Shown in pieces: positions 24,921 through 35,581 of a stretch of DNA of 64,000 nucleotides (position 1 is the stretch's first letter; each line of letters begins with the position of its first letter). A model generated the notes under the pieces. That model ran no database searches. It was given only the letters and a program-made list of their open reading frames with translations, and had not been told where the DNA came from. The DNA lies in assembly GCF_965278975.1 (NCBI RefSeq), contig NZ_OZ257126.1, positions 2,976,001 through 3,040,000 of the forward strand. Direction: 5' to 3'. The translations under genes were made by a program, and so were the position numbers. Source of the stretch: Ferrovibrio sp965278975. GTDB lineage: Bacteria > Pseudomonadota > Alphaproteobacteria > Ferrovibrionales > Ferrovibrionaceae.

Positions 24921-27900
24921 ATGACGTTCCAGCCCAGCAACCCGCGGCTAGTCAAACCGTCAATGCAGAACGCAGACGCCGCGCGCGTACCGATGACGCT
25001 GCGTGCGCTTGAGCCTCGCATACTCTTCGATGCAGCAGCACCGGCTGCTGCCGTTGCTGCGGATAATAATACCGCATCCACGGATCATGATACTGCACAG
25101 CAGGATCACCAGCAGCAGGAAGTGGCAGCCCTGATCGCCACGCTGACGCAGCCGTCTGCCGACAATATGGCGGCACAAACGGAACAGAATGGCAGTAGCG
25201 CCGAGCTGGTGGCCCCGCCGCCCCAGACCACGCAGGAAATTCTGGATACCGCGCCTAAGACCGTGGTGTTCATCGACTCCAAGGTGGAAGGCGCGGCGGC
25301 CCTGATCGCCGATCTACCGCCATCGGTGGAAGTGCGCCTGATTGGCGCCGATGAGAATGGCGTGCAGGTGATCGGCGATACCCTGGCGCAACTTGGTGGC
25401 AATGTCGGTGCAGTGCATATCCTGGCGCATGGTGATGAAGGCCGCATCGCGCTGGGTAACAGCATCTTGGACAGCAACACGCTGCAAGGCGATCTGGCCC
25501 AGGCGGTGGCGCAATGGAGCCAGTCGCTCAATGCCGGCGCCGACCTGCTGCTCTATGGCTGCTCGGTGGCGGCCAGCCCCGATGGCACCGCCTTCGTGCA
25601 GCAACTGGCGCAGCTTACCCATGCCGATGTGGCGGCCTCCACCAACTTGACCGGTGATATGTCGCGCGGCGGCGACTGGGTGCTGGAATACAGCACCGGC
25701 ACCATCGAGGCGGCTTTGCCGTTTTCTGCCGAGGCACTGGCGAATTTCACTGACCTGCTGGACGACCCGGTGCCGAGCGTCAGTTCATCGGCGGCCAGCG
25801 ACAAGATCTACAAGATCGCTGAAGCCGCGGAACTCACCATCACCGATTTCACCGTCAGCGATGGCGACGACAACGCCAATACCATCGAAATGACGGTCAC
25901 TGTCTCTGCTGCCAATGGTACGGTGACGCTGAAGCAGACCACCGGCCTTACCTTTACCGCCGGCGATGGCACCGCCGATGCCACCATGACCTTCAAGGGT
26001 ACTCAGGACGCGATTAATGCCGCCCTGAACCAGATGAAGTACAAGGGCACGGAAGGCTCCGGCGCTACGGACGACTATACCGGCAACGACACCATTACCG
26101 TGGCGGCTACCGGCGGCAACAGCAAGACGATCAACGTCAACATCACGCCAGTGAACGACGCGCCGGTGGTCTCCACACCAGGTGTTACGGTCGCTGAAGG
26201 CGGCACGGTGGCGTTCAGTAACGGCACGGATTTCTGGGCCTTCTCCGCCGTCGATCCTGATAACCAAACAGTGCAGTTGATCTACAAGGTGGTGACACTG
26301 CCGGCCGATGGCGTTTTGACCTTCAATGGCAGCCCGGTGGTGGTTGGCACGGTATTTGATCAGACCCAGATTCAGCATCTGCAATACAAGCATGATGGCA
26401 GCCAGGTGCCGAGCAACACCTCGGATGATTTCGAGCTGCAGCTGGAAGACGGTGCCGGTGGCATCGTCACCAACATCATCGTGCCGGTGACTATCACCCC
26501 GGTGAACCAAGCGCCGGAAGTGGCCGGCACCACCGATGTCTATGAAGGCCAGACTGGCAAGCAGGTGGTGTTCACCATCACTGATCCGGATATCAGCGAT
26601 GGTCCGCATAGTATCGAGATCATGTCGCTGCCCACCGCCGGCGTGCTGAAGCTGAACGGCACAGCCCTTACTGTCGGTTCCACTTTTACCAGCAACGACC
26701 TTGCCAACCTGACCTATGATGCCAGCGCCGATGAGCCGAGCGGCACGCCGCTGACCTTCCAGGTCAAGGTCACCGACAATGGTGGCGGCGAGGGCGTCAA
26801 CAAGTCCACGCTCGGCGATATCAAGCTGAACGTACTCTACAACAATGATGACCCCGTGGTGGCAGTGAATACCGGTGCGATCATGGCCCCGGGCCAGGGC
26901 AGCATCGTGATCACCAACAGCATGCTGCAGGTGACCGATCCTGATTCGGGCACGGACAATCTCACCTACACGGTCGTCTCCGTACCGCCGGAAGGGCAGT
27001 TGCAGTTCCTTGATGGCAGTACCTGGAAATACCTGACGATTGGTTCCACCTTCACGCAGCAGGATATTGACGACGGCAAGCTGCGCTATTCCGACCTTTC
27101 GGTCGCCACCTATGTCACCCAGGCCGTGTTCACGGTGAAGGATGGCGGCCTGCGCAGCTATCCGGATCGCCGCGAGGGCGGCATTTATGACGATCCCAGC
27201 GCCGGCGCCAGCCTGACCCAGATTGTGTTCCAGATCGAGGCCAACCTGATTGCCGGCGATGGCGCCGGCCCGGAAGCCCTGGATGATGTGCCGGCCAATA
27301 CCATCGCCCCGGTGATCGTCGCCAATACCGTGACTTTGAATGAGGACAGCAGCGGCACCATCGCCACCGCCAATCTCAGCACCACGGATGGCGACACGCC
27401 GGTGGAACTGCTGATCTACCGCATCGAGACGGTATCCGATAACGGCACCATCTATCGCGGTGCCACGGCGCTGGGCCTGCATGCCACATTCAGCCAGAAG
27501 GATGTGGATGATGGCCTGATCACCTACAAGCATAACGGCAGTGAAAACTTCCTCACCACCAACAACCGCATCCAGTTGACGGTCAGCGACGGCACCAATA
27601 TCAGCTCCCTGGTCGATCTGGATTTCGACATCACGCCGGTAAATGACCAGCCGACCGCCGAAGTGCTGATGGTGCCGGTGGTGAATGAGGGCGGCAGCTA
27701 CATCATCGACGAAGAAGTCATTACGCTGGCGGATGTGGATGGTTCCGGCGACAAGAGCGGCACTGGCTATGCCGATCCCAACGACCTGACTTTCAAGATC
27801 ACCAATCTGCCGGTCCATGGCGTGCTGGAACTCGACGCCGACAATAATGGCAGCTTCGAGACCACAGTTGATGTCAATACTGTGATCACCAAGGCACAGC

Positions 27901-30900
27901 TCTATGGCGGCAAGCTGCGCTATACCCATGGCGGCGAGGAGCAGTTCGCCGACAGCTTCAAATTCCAGGTCAATGACAATATGGGCGTGAATGACGGGGG
28001 CGGGAAGGCAGACAGCCTTTCCACCGTCTACACGGTCAATATCGAGGCCGCACCGCTGAACGATCCGCCGGTCTGGTCCAGCCAGAAGGATATGACCCTC
28101 AGCGAGGGTGAAACCAAGACCATCAAGGGTGAAAACGGTTTTGGCACGGATAATACCGCCGGCACCGGGGACGATGAATTCCACCTGCATTACACCGATC
28201 CTGACAATACCACGATCCAGCGCCAGTACCTGATTACCGACAACGTGGATTACGGCACACTGAAGCTGAATGGTGCCGTGCTTGGCATCGGCTCGGTGTT
28301 TACCCAGGACGACCTGAACAACAACCGCGTCACTTATACCCACGACGGCAGCGAGAACCACGCCGACACCTTCAATTTCACGGTGCGCGATGGCGCCGGC
28401 GGCTCGGTGAATGGCAGCTACAATATCACCATCACGCCGGTGAATGATGCGCCGACCCTGACCGTGCCGGGTACGCAGACTTTCTCCACCACCACGCCGC
28501 TGACTTTCTCTTCCGGCAACAGCAATCGCATTGTCGTCGGCGATCCCGACTACGAAAGCGTGTCGGCGATGACGGAAGACAAGCTGACGGTGACGCTGGA
28601 TATCCAGAAGGCCGGCTCCACCTATGGTGCGGCAGAACTGACCCTGAGCGGCACCACGGGTCTGACTTTCACCACTGGCGATGGCAGCGCCGATTCCATC
28701 ATGACCTTCTACGGCACCAAGGCGGATGTGCAGGCGGCACTGGATGGCCTGCAATTGCAGGTGCCGGGTGACGAGAATGCGACGCTGCGCCTGGTGGTAA
28801 CGGTGAACGACATCACCACGACCAATAACGGCAATGGTGGTCCGGATCCGAGTGGTGCTGCCGTCGGCTATAACATCGTCACTAAAAATATCGATATCAA
28901 CACCTCGAATGCGAATGATCCGCCGGTGATTACCGCGCCCGCCGCGGTGACGGCAACGGAAGACACCACGCTCAATTTCTCTGGTGGCGACCTGATCTCG
29001 GTGGCCGACCCGGATTCGTTTGGCAGCGACATCAAGGTTACCCTGACGGTTCTGAACGGTAAATTGACGCTCGGCACCACTACCGACATCAGCTTCCTGA
29101 ACAGCACCAGCAATGATGCCGACACGTTCACCATTTCCGGCTCGCGCACCGCGATCAACACCGCTCTGGCCAGCCTGAGCTACAAGGCCAATGAAGACTT
29201 CAACGGCACCAACGCCGGCGCCTTCAACAGCCAGGCCAAGGATACACTCACCGTCACGGTGGATGATAACGGCAATACCGGCACGGGCGCGGGCACCGAT
29301 ACCAAGACCGTCGATATCACCGTCAATCCCGTGAACGATGCGCCGACACTCACCGCGCCTACTGCCGTGCAGTATCTTACCACCGGCGGCTCGCTCACCT
29401 TCAGCACCGGTAACAGCAACGCCATCAGCTTTGACGATGCCAAGGATACGCCCTACGAGCTTTCGACCCTGACCTACCGGTTGACCCTGGCCTCGACCTA
29501 TAATTCCTCGGGCTATGGCAGCCTGACGCTCAGCAGCACCAGCGGCATCAGCTTCATCACTGGCACCAATGGTGCCAGCAACATGGTGATCGAAGGCACC
29601 ATGGCGAATCTTAATGCAGCCTTGCAGGGTCTGCAATTCACGCCTGCCGGCGGCAATCCGGATATTGCAGTCGATATTGCCGTTACCATTGATGACAAAG
29701 CCAATGGCGGCACTGGTGCGCTCACCGAAACCAAGCATATCACTGTGGCAGTTTCCGGCTCCAACGATGCGCCGGGTATCACGCTGGCGAACAATAATGT
29801 TTCGGTGAACGAAGATACCGATCTGGTCTTTAATTCCGGCAATGGCAACCTGATCAGTGTTGATGATCCGGATGATTTCGGCCAGGCGCTGAAGGTGACG
29901 CTGACAGTGAGCCATGGTGTGCTGACACTCAGCACCACCACGGGCCTGACCTTCACCACGGGCGATGGTACATCGGATGCGACGATGACCTTCACCGGCA
30001 CGGAGGACAAGATCAACGCCGCGCTGGCTGGCCTGAAATACAAGGGCGATCTGAACTACAATTCCAATATCGTTGCCACTGATTCGCTGGTGATCAAGGT
30101 CAACGACCAGGGCAATACCGGCGCTGGTGGTGCGCAGGAAAGCACCTCCACGGTCACCATCACGGTGAATCCGGTGGATGACGCGCCAGCCATCACCCGC
30201 CCGGCCACCACCCAGACGGTGAATGAAGATACCGACCTGATCTTCAATTCCACCAACAGCAATCTGATCAGCATCGCGGATGTGGATTCTGACGAGGGCT
30301 CGGGCGACCACAAGCTGACCATGACCTTGACGGTGAGCCATGGTGTGCTGACGCTCAGCACCCTCACGGGCCTGACTTTCACTACGGGTGACGGCACGTC
30401 GGATGCGACGATGACCTTCTCCGGCACCAAGGTGGATATCAATGCCGCGTTGGCTGGCCTGAAATACCGGGGCGATCAGCATTACAATGGCAGTGACACG
30501 CTGCAGATCGGCGTCAACGATAACAGCCAGACCGGCTCCGGTGGCCCGCTGACCGACAGCAAGACCGTGGCGATCACCGTAAGCGCGGTGGACGATGCGC
30601 CGGTGATCACTGCGCCGACGACCCAGTCGGTGAATGAAGACACAGACCTGATCTTCAATTCCACCAACAGCAACCTGATCAGCATCGAGGATGTCGATTC
30701 CGATGAGGGTGCCGGCGATCACAAGCTGACCATGTCTCTGACGGTCACCCATGGCGTGCTGACGCTCTCTGGCACCACGGGTCTGACCTTTACCACGGGC
30801 GATGGCACGTCGGATGCGACGATGACCTTCTCCGGCACCAAGGCCAACATCAATGCCGCCCTAGCCGGCCTGAAATACAAGGGTAACCTCAACTACAATG

Positions 30901-33900
30901 GCAGCGACACGCTGCAGATCAACGTCAACGACAACAGCCAGTATGGCTCTGGCGGTCCGCTCACCGATTCCGAAAGCATCGCCATTACCGTCAACCCGGT
31001 TGACGATGCGCCGGTGATCACCCGGCCGGCCACCACTCAGACGGTAAATGAAGACACCGATCTCACCTTCTCGACCGGCAACAGTAACCTGATCAGCATC
31101 GAGGACGTGGATTCCGACGAGGGCTCGGGCGATCACAAGCTGACCATGACCCTGGCGGTCACCCATGGCGTGATCACGCTTTCCGGCACCACGGGCCTGA
31201 CCTTCACCACGGGCGACGGCACGTCGGATGCGACGATGACTTTCTCCGGCACCAAGGCCAACATCAATGCTGCCCTGGCCGGCCTGAAATACAAGGGCGA
31301 TCTGAACTATAACGGCAGCGATACGCTGAGCATCGATGTCAACGACAACAGCCAGACCGGCTCGGGCGGCCCACTCACCGATGCCAAGACCGTGGCGATC
31401 ACCGTCAGCCCGATTGATGATGCCCCAGTAATCACTCGGCCGGTCACCACCCAGACGGTGAATGAAGATACCGACCTCACATTCTCTTCAGCCAACAGCA
31501 ACCTGATCAGTATCGATGATGTCGATTCCGACGAGGGCGCCGGCGACCACAAGCTGACCATGACCCTGACGGTCAGCCATGGCGTGCTCACGCTCTCCGG
31601 CATCACGGGCCTGACCTTCACGACGGGCGATGGCACGTCGGACGCGACGATGACTTTTTCCGGCACCAAGGCGGATATCAATGCCGCACTCGCCGGCCTG
31701 AAGTACAAGGGCGATCTGAACTACAATGGCAGCGACACGCTGCAGATTGGCGTCAACGATAACAGCCAGTATGGCTCCGGCGGTCCGCTGACCGACAGCA
31801 AGACCGTGGCGATCACGGTCGATCCGGTGGATGACGCGCCGGTGATCACCCGGCCGGCCACCACGCAGACGGTGAATGAAGACACCGATCTCACCTTCTC
31901 GACCGGCAACAGCAACCTGATCAGCATCGAGGACGTGGATTCCGACGAGGGTTCGGGCGACCACAAGCTGACCATGACCCTGGCGGTCAGCCATGGCGTG
32001 CTGACTCTTTCCGGCACCACGGGTCTGACCTTCACCACGGGTGATGGCACGTCTGACGCCACCATGACCTTCTCTGGCACCAAGGCGAATATCAATGCGG
32101 CCCTGGCAGGGCTGAAGTACAAGGGCGATCTGAACTACAACGGCAGCGATACGCTGAGCATCGATGTCAACGACAACAGCCAGACTGGTTCCGGTGGCCC
32201 GCTGACCGATGCCAAGACGGTAGCGATCACCGTTAGTCCGGTGGATGATGCGCCGGTGATCACCGTGCCGACCGGGCAGACGGTGAATGAAGATACCGAT
32301 CTCACATTCTCTTCAGCCAACAGCAACCTGATCAGCCTGGATGACGTCGATTCCGATGAGGGTTCGGGCGACCACAAGCTGACCATGACGCTGACCGTCA
32401 GCCATGGCGTGATCACCCTCAGCGGCACCACAGGCTTGACCTTCACCACGGGCGATGGCACGTCTGACGCGACGATGACTTTCTCCGGTACCAAGGCGGA
32501 TATCAATGCCGCGCTCGCCGGCCTGAAATACAAGGGCAACCTCAACTACAATGGCAGCGATACGCTGCAGATTGGCGTCAACGACAACAGCCAGACTGGC
32601 TCCGGTGGTCCGTTGACCGATAGCAAGACCATCGCCATCACGGTTGATCCGATCGACGACGCGCCGGTGATCACGGTGCCGGCAGGGCAGAGCGTTGCCG
32701 AGGATACCGATCTGGTCTTCTCATCCGGCAACAGCAACCTGATCAGCCTGGAAGACGTCGATTCCGACGAGGGCAGCGGCGATCACAAGTTGACCATGAC
32801 GCTCACCGTGGGCAAGGGCACACTGACCCTGGCAAGCCTCACGGGTCTTACCTTCACGTCTGGTGACGGCACGTCGGATGCGACCATGACTTTCTCCGGC
32901 ACCAAGGCGAATATCAATGCCGCGCTTGCCGGCCTGGTCTATCGCGGCGACCCGGACGATAATGCCGGCATCTCCTCGGATACGCTGCAGATCAGCGTCA
33001 ACGACAACAGTCAGACTGGCTCCGGCGGTCCGCTCACCGATACCAAATCGGTCACCATCGAAGTCGGTCCGGTTAACGATCCGCCGGTAATCACGCGCCC
33101 GGCCACGGCCCAGCATGTGAATGAAGATACCGATCTGGTCTTTAATACCGCGAACAGCAACCTGATCAGCATCGCCGATATCGATGCCGACGAGGGAACT
33201 GGTTCGCATGCCCTGACCGTGACGCTGACCGTCTCTCAGGGTGTGTTGACGCTTTCCGGCATCACGGGCCTTACCTTCACCATGGGTGACGGTACGTCCG
33301 ACACCACGATGACCTTCTCGGGCACGCAGGCTGATATCCGGGCGGCGCTGGATGGATTGAAATACCGCGGCAACCTGAATTTCAATTCGCATCATGCCGC
33401 GACTGACACGTTGCAGATCCAGGTAACCGATAACGGCAATACCGGTTCCGGCGGTCCGCTTACCGATACCAAGTCAGTCTCCATCGTGGTTGATCCGGTG
33501 GATGATGCACCGGTACTTACCGTGCCGACGGCGCAGACGGTGCGGGAAGATACCGATCTGGTCTTCTCGACCGGCAACAGCAACCTGATCAGCCTGGATG
33601 ACATCGATTCCGATGAAGGCACCGGCGATCATAAGCTGACGGTGACCCTCACGGTCAGCCATGGCGTATTGACGCTGTCCGGCATCACCGGCCTGACCTT
33701 TACGGCGGGTGACGGTACGTCGGATGCGACGATGACCTTCTCCGGCACCAAGGCGGATATCAATACTGCCCTGGCCGGTCTGACCTACAAGGGCGACCTC
33801 AATTACAATGGCAGCGACACGCTGCAGATCGGCGTCAACGACAACAGCCAGACCGGCTCCGGTGGGCCGCTGACCGACGCCAAGACCGTGGCGATCACGG

Positions 33901-35561
33901 TGCAGGAGGTCAACGATACCCCGACCATCGCCGTGCCGGGTGTGCAGGCCGTGGATGAAGATGTCGATCTGGCAGTCGGCGGCATCAGCTTCGCCGATGT
34001 CGATGACCTCGGCGGCAATATGACCGTCACGCTGTCGGTCAGTCATGGCACACTCACGCTTGCCGATACTACGGGCCTCACCATCGACAGCGGCGCCAAT
34101 GGCAGCGCCACGATGACCCTGACCGGCACCAAGGCCGCCCTCAACACCGCCATCGCCAACCTTACTTATCGCGGCAATCTGCATTTCAATGGCGTCGATA
34201 CCCTGTCTCTTACCCTGAACGATCAGGGCAATACAGGCATTGATCCGCTGCTCACGGGTGGGCCGGCGGATGAGCAGGCCACGGCCTCGGTCACCATCAA
34301 TGTCAATCCGGTGGACGATGCCCCGACCATCACGGCGCCTGACAAGATCAGTGCAATCGCCACCATTGTGCAGACGATCAATGGCGACAAGCTGATCTCG
34401 CTGGCCGATGTCGATGTTGGCGGCGGCAATATGACCGTCACGCTGACCGTGAACGAGGGCATGCTGTCTCTGGCCGATCGCACATTGATCACGGGCGGTG
34501 CCATCAATACCGAAACGATCACGCTGACCGGCACACTCGCGCAGCTCAACGCTGCGCTCGTGGGCCTGACTTATCTCAGCGGCAAAGCTGCCGGTGGCCT
34601 GAACGAACTCACCGTTGTGGTCAACGATCTTGGCAATACCGGGTCGGGTGGTCCGCTCAGCGCCACCAGCATTGTGCCGATTACCGTCGATCCGGCGCCG
34701 TTGCCGCCACCGACAACGACGACGACGACCCCGCCGCCAACAGTGGTGATAACACAGCCGCCGCCGCAGCAGCCGGTCGACCTTACCAATGCTGCACTTA
34801 ATCTGCCGACCAGCGGCAGCGGCAATAACAGTTCATCCTCCAGCTCCACCTCCACTACAATCGGCGCCGGTGAGGGGCAGCTTGGCGGCGCGCCGCTCAC
34901 GGTTGCTGGCTTTGTGCAAAGCTTCTTCTCGCTGCCGATCAATCCAGTGCAACTCGCGGCCTCGATGCAGGATCGAGTGCTCGGCGAGCAGACCAGCGAG
35001 ACTTTCTCGATCCCGGCCTCGGCTTTCCGCCACTCCGATCCGTCGGAGCAGATTTCCAAGGAAGCCAAGCAGCCTGATGGGAGCGCATTGCCATCCTTCG
35101 TGCAATTCAACCCGCAGACTGGCGAGTTCAGCGTCAATGCCCAGGAGGCGCGCAACCAGGGCGTCGAGGCGGTGGATGTGAAGGTGGTTGGCCGAGACAA
35201 GCAAGGTAACGAGGCTTCCGCGGATTTCCGCATCATCCTTACCAATCCGGATGGTTCGCAGGCACCGCAGCCAGGCGGGCAACAGCCAGGCGGGCAGCAG
35301 CCGGCAAACCAGGGTGGCCAGCAGCAGGCACCCGGGCAGCAGGGAGCACAGCAAGCCCCGCAGCAGGGGGCCGAGGCGCCGGCAGCCGATGGTGTGCCTG
35401 GTTCGGATCAGGCGGATGCATCAGTGCCTGTTGACCGCGAAGCGAATGCAGCGGCAGCAGGCAAGCCTGGGCTGGCCGAGCAACTGCGCCAGACCGGACC
35501 ATCGTTATTCCAGGCGCAGCGTGATGCCTTGCTGGCTATCCTGCAGGATCAGGCGGCCTGA
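24921..35561 (+). CDS. giant surface-type protein: LEPR motif, DUF4347, cadherin-like tandem repeats
   Basis: A protein of about 3546 residues. Order: LEPRILFDAA motif at residues 30-39; DUF4347 at about 113-275 (TVVFIDSKVEG, HILAHGDEGRIALG, LLLYGCSVAA); cadherin/CSPG-like modules ending PVNDAP at about 280-1610; ten near-identical 137-141 residue modules beginning VNEDTDL at about 1629-3010, plus diverged ones; a Pro/Thr linker (about 3257-3290); a putative Ig-like module (about 3350-3440); and a Gln/Gly-rich tail. There is no Sec signal and no RTX nonapeptide. The start could instead be ATG 24963. It is probably an adhesin or biofilm-matrix protein. A TolC-family gene follows 20 bp later and heads the likely export operon. 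Confidence 0.85.
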   Translation: MTFQPSNPRLVKPSMQNADAARVPMTLRALEPRILFDAAAPAAAVAADNNTASTDHDTAQQDHQQQEVAALIATLTQPSADNMAAQTEQNGSSAELVAPPPQTTQEILDTAPKTVVFIDSKVEGAAALIADLPPSVEVRLIGADENGVQVIGDTLAQLGGNVGAVHILAHGDEGRIALGNSILDSNTLQGDLAQAVAQWSQSLNAGADLLLYGCSVAASPDGTAFVQQLAQLTHADVAASTNLTGDMSRGGDWVLEYSTGTIEAALPFSAEALANFTDLLDDPVPSVSSSAASDKIYKIAEAAELTITDFTVSDGDDNANTIEMTVTVSAANGTVTLKQTTGLTFTAGDGTADATMTFKGTQDAINAALNQMKYKGTEGSGATDDYTGNDTITVAATGGNSKTINVNITPVNDAPVVSTPGVTVAEGGTVAFSNGTDFWAFSAVDPDNQTVQLIYKVVTLPADGVLTFNGSPVVVGTVFDQTQIQHLQYKHDGSQVPSNTSDDFELQLEDGAGGIVTNIIVPVTITPVNQAPEVAGTTDVYEGQTGKQVVFTITDPDISDGPHSIEIMSLPTAGVLKLNGTALTVGSTFTSNDLANLTYDASADEPSGTPLTFQVKVTDNGGGEGVNKSTLGDIKLNVLYNNDDPVVAVNTGAIMAPGQGSIVITNSMLQVTDPDSGTDNLTYTVVSVPPEGQLQFLDGSTWKYLTIGSTFTQQDIDDGKLRYSDLSVATYVTQAVFTVKDGGLRSYPDRREGGIYDDPSAGASLTQIVFQIEANLIAGDGAGPEALDDVPANTIAPVIVANTVTLNEDSSGTIATANLSTTDGDTPVELLIYRIETVSDNGTIYRGATALGLHATFSQKDVDDGLITYKHNGSENFLTTNNRIQLTVSDGTNISSLVDLDFDITPVNDQPTAEVLMVPVVNEGGSYIIDEEVITLADVDGSGDKSGTGYADPNDLTFKITNLPVHGVLELDADNNGSFETTVDVNTVITKAQLYGGKLRYTHGGEEQFADSFKFQVNDNMGVNDGGGKADSLSTVYTVNIEAAPLNDPPVWSSQKDMTLSEGETKTIKGENGFGTDNTAGTGDDEFHLHYTDPDNTTIQRQYLITDNVDYGTLKLNGAVLGIGSVFTQDDLNNNRVTYTHDGSENHADTFNFTVRDGAGGSVNGSYNITITPVNDAPTLTVPGTQTFSTTTPLTFSSGNSNRIVVGDPDYESVSAMTEDKLTVTLDIQKAGSTYGAAELTLSGTTGLTFTTGDGSADSIMTFYGTKADVQAALDGLQLQVPGDENATLRLVVTVNDITTTNNGNGGPDPSGAAVGYNIVTKNIDINTSNANDPPVITAPAAVTATEDTTLNFSGGDLISVADPDSFGSDIKVTLTVLNGKLTLGTTTDISFLNSTSNDADTFTISGSRTAINTALASLSYKANEDFNGTNAGAFNSQAKDTLTVTVDDNGNTGTGAGTDTKTVDITVNPVNDAPTLTAPTAVQYLTTGGSLTFSTGNSNAISFDDAKDTPYELSTLTYRLTLASTYNSSGYGSLTLSSTSGISFITGTNGASNMVIEGTMANLNAALQGLQFTPAGGNPDIAVDIAVTIDDKANGGTGALTETKHITVAVSGSNDAPGITLANNNVSVNEDTDLVFNSGNGNLISVDDPDDFGQALKVTLTVSHGVLTLSTTTGLTFTTGDGTSDATMTFTGTEDKINAALAGLKYKGDLNYNSNIVATDSLVIKVNDQGNTGAGGAQESTSTVTITVNPVDDAPAITRPATTQTVNEDTDLIFNSTNSNLISIADVDSDEGSGDHKLTMTLTVSHGVLTLSTLTGLTFTTGDGTSDATMTFSGTKVDINAALAGLKYRGDQHYNGSDTLQIGVNDNSQTGSGGPLTDSKTVAITVSAVDDAPVITAPTTQSVNEDTDLIFNSTNSNLISIEDVDSDEGAGDHKLTMSLTVTHGVLTLSGTTGLTFTTGDGTSDATMTFSGTKANINAALAGLKYKGNLNYNGSDTLQINVNDNSQYGSGGPLTDSESIAITVNPVDDAPVITRPATTQTVNEDTDLTFSTGNSNLISIEDVDSDEGSGDHKLTMTLAVTHGVITLSGTTGLTFTTGDGTSDATMTFSGTKANINAALAGLKYKGDLNYNGSDTLSIDVNDNSQTGSGGPLTDAKTVAITVSPIDDAPVITRPVTTQTVNEDTDLTFSSANSNLISIDDVDSDEGAGDHKLTMTLTVSHGVLTLSGITGLTFTTGDGTSDATMTFSGTKADINAALAGLKYKGDLNYNGSDTLQIGVNDNSQYGSGGPLTDSKTVAITVDPVDDAPVITRPATTQTVNEDTDLTFSTGNSNLISIEDVDSDEGSGDHKLTMTLAVSHGVLTLSGTTGLTFTTGDGTSDATMTFSGTKANINAALAGLKYKGDLNYNGSDTLSIDVNDNSQTGSGGPLTDAKTVAITVSPVDDAPVITVPTGQTVNEDTDLTFSSANSNLISLDDVDSDEGSGDHKLTMTLTVSHGVITLSGTTGLTFTTGDGTSDATMTFSGTKADINAALAGLKYKGNLNYNGSDTLQIGVNDNSQTGSGGPLTDSKTIAITVDPIDDAPVITVPAGQSVAEDTDLVFSSGNSNLISLEDVDSDEGSGDHKLTMTLTVGKGTLTLASLTGLTFTSGDGTSDATMTFSGTKANINAALAGLVYRGDPDDNAGISSDTLQISVNDNSQTGSGGPLTDTKSVTIEVGPVNDPPVITRPATAQHVNEDTDLVFNTANSNLISIADIDADEGTGSHALTVTLTVSQGVLTLSGITGLTFTMGDGTSDTTMTFSGTQADIRAALDGLKYRGNLNFNSHHAATDTLQIQVTDNGNTGSGGPLTDTKSVSIVVDPVDDAPVLTVPTAQTVREDTDLVFSTGNSNLISLDDIDSDEGTGDHKLTVTLTVSHGVLTLSGITGLTFTAGDGTSDATMTFSGTKADINTALAGLTYKGDLNYNGSDTLQIGVNDNSQTGSGGPLTDAKTVAITVQEVNDTPTIAVPGVQAVDEDVDLAVGGISFADVDDLGGNMTVTLSVSHGTLTLADTTGLTIDSGANGSATMTLTGTKAALNTAIANLTYRGNLHFNGVDTLSLTLNDQGNTGIDPLLTGGPADEQATASVTINVNPVDDAPTITAPDKISAIATIVQTINGDKLISLADVDVGGGNMTVTLTVNEGMLSLADRTLITGGAINTETITLTGTLAQLNAALVGLTYLSGKAAGGLNELTVVVNDLGNTGSGGPLSATSIVPITVDPAPLPPPTTTTTTPPPTVVITQPPPQQPVDLTNAALNLPTSGSGNNSSSSSSTSTTIGAGEGQLGGAPLTVAGFVQSFFSLPINPVQLAASMQDRVLGEQTSETFSIPASAFRHSDPSEQISKEAKQPDGSALPSFVQFNPQTGEFSVNAQEARNQGVEAVDVKVVGRDKQGNEASADFRIILTNPDGSQAPQPGGQQPGGQQPANQGGQQQAPGQQGAQQAPQQGAEAPAADGVPGSDQADASVPVDREANAAAAGKPGLAEQLRQTGPSLFQAQRDALLAILQDQAA
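29805..33950 (+). repeat. ten tandem 411-423 bp repeats within the giant gene
   Basis: Units begin at the Val codon of VNEDTDL (or its variants) at 29805, 30219, 30630, 31044, 31458, 31872, 32283, 32694, 33117 and 33540; a more diverged unit begins at 33951. Spacing is 411, 414 or 423 bp, always a multiple of three. Long stretches are almost identical at the DNA level (for example around GATGGCACGTCGGATGCGAC), which points to recent duplication or gene conversion. Copy number is likely to vary between strains and to be at risk in short-read assemblies. Confidence 0.92.
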
Positions 35562-35581
35562 GTATGGAGTTGAGGGGGAAG

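Noticed and set aside
25785..30752. A 1655-codon open frame on the minus strand inside the giant gene
   Set aside because: It is antisense to the tandem repeats and arises from their repeated codon pattern. Its translation is His/Val/Ile/Arg-rich with no recognisable domain, while the plus-strand frame has clear domains.
30861..34549. Further minus-strand open frames opposite the repeat array
   Set aside because: Each one repeats with the array period and none has a ribosome binding site or known domain.
34690..34790. Run of Pro/Thr codons considered as a frameshift or low-complexity assembly artefact
   Set aside because: The frame stays open on both sides and Pro/Thr linkers are normal before terminal modules of surface proteins.
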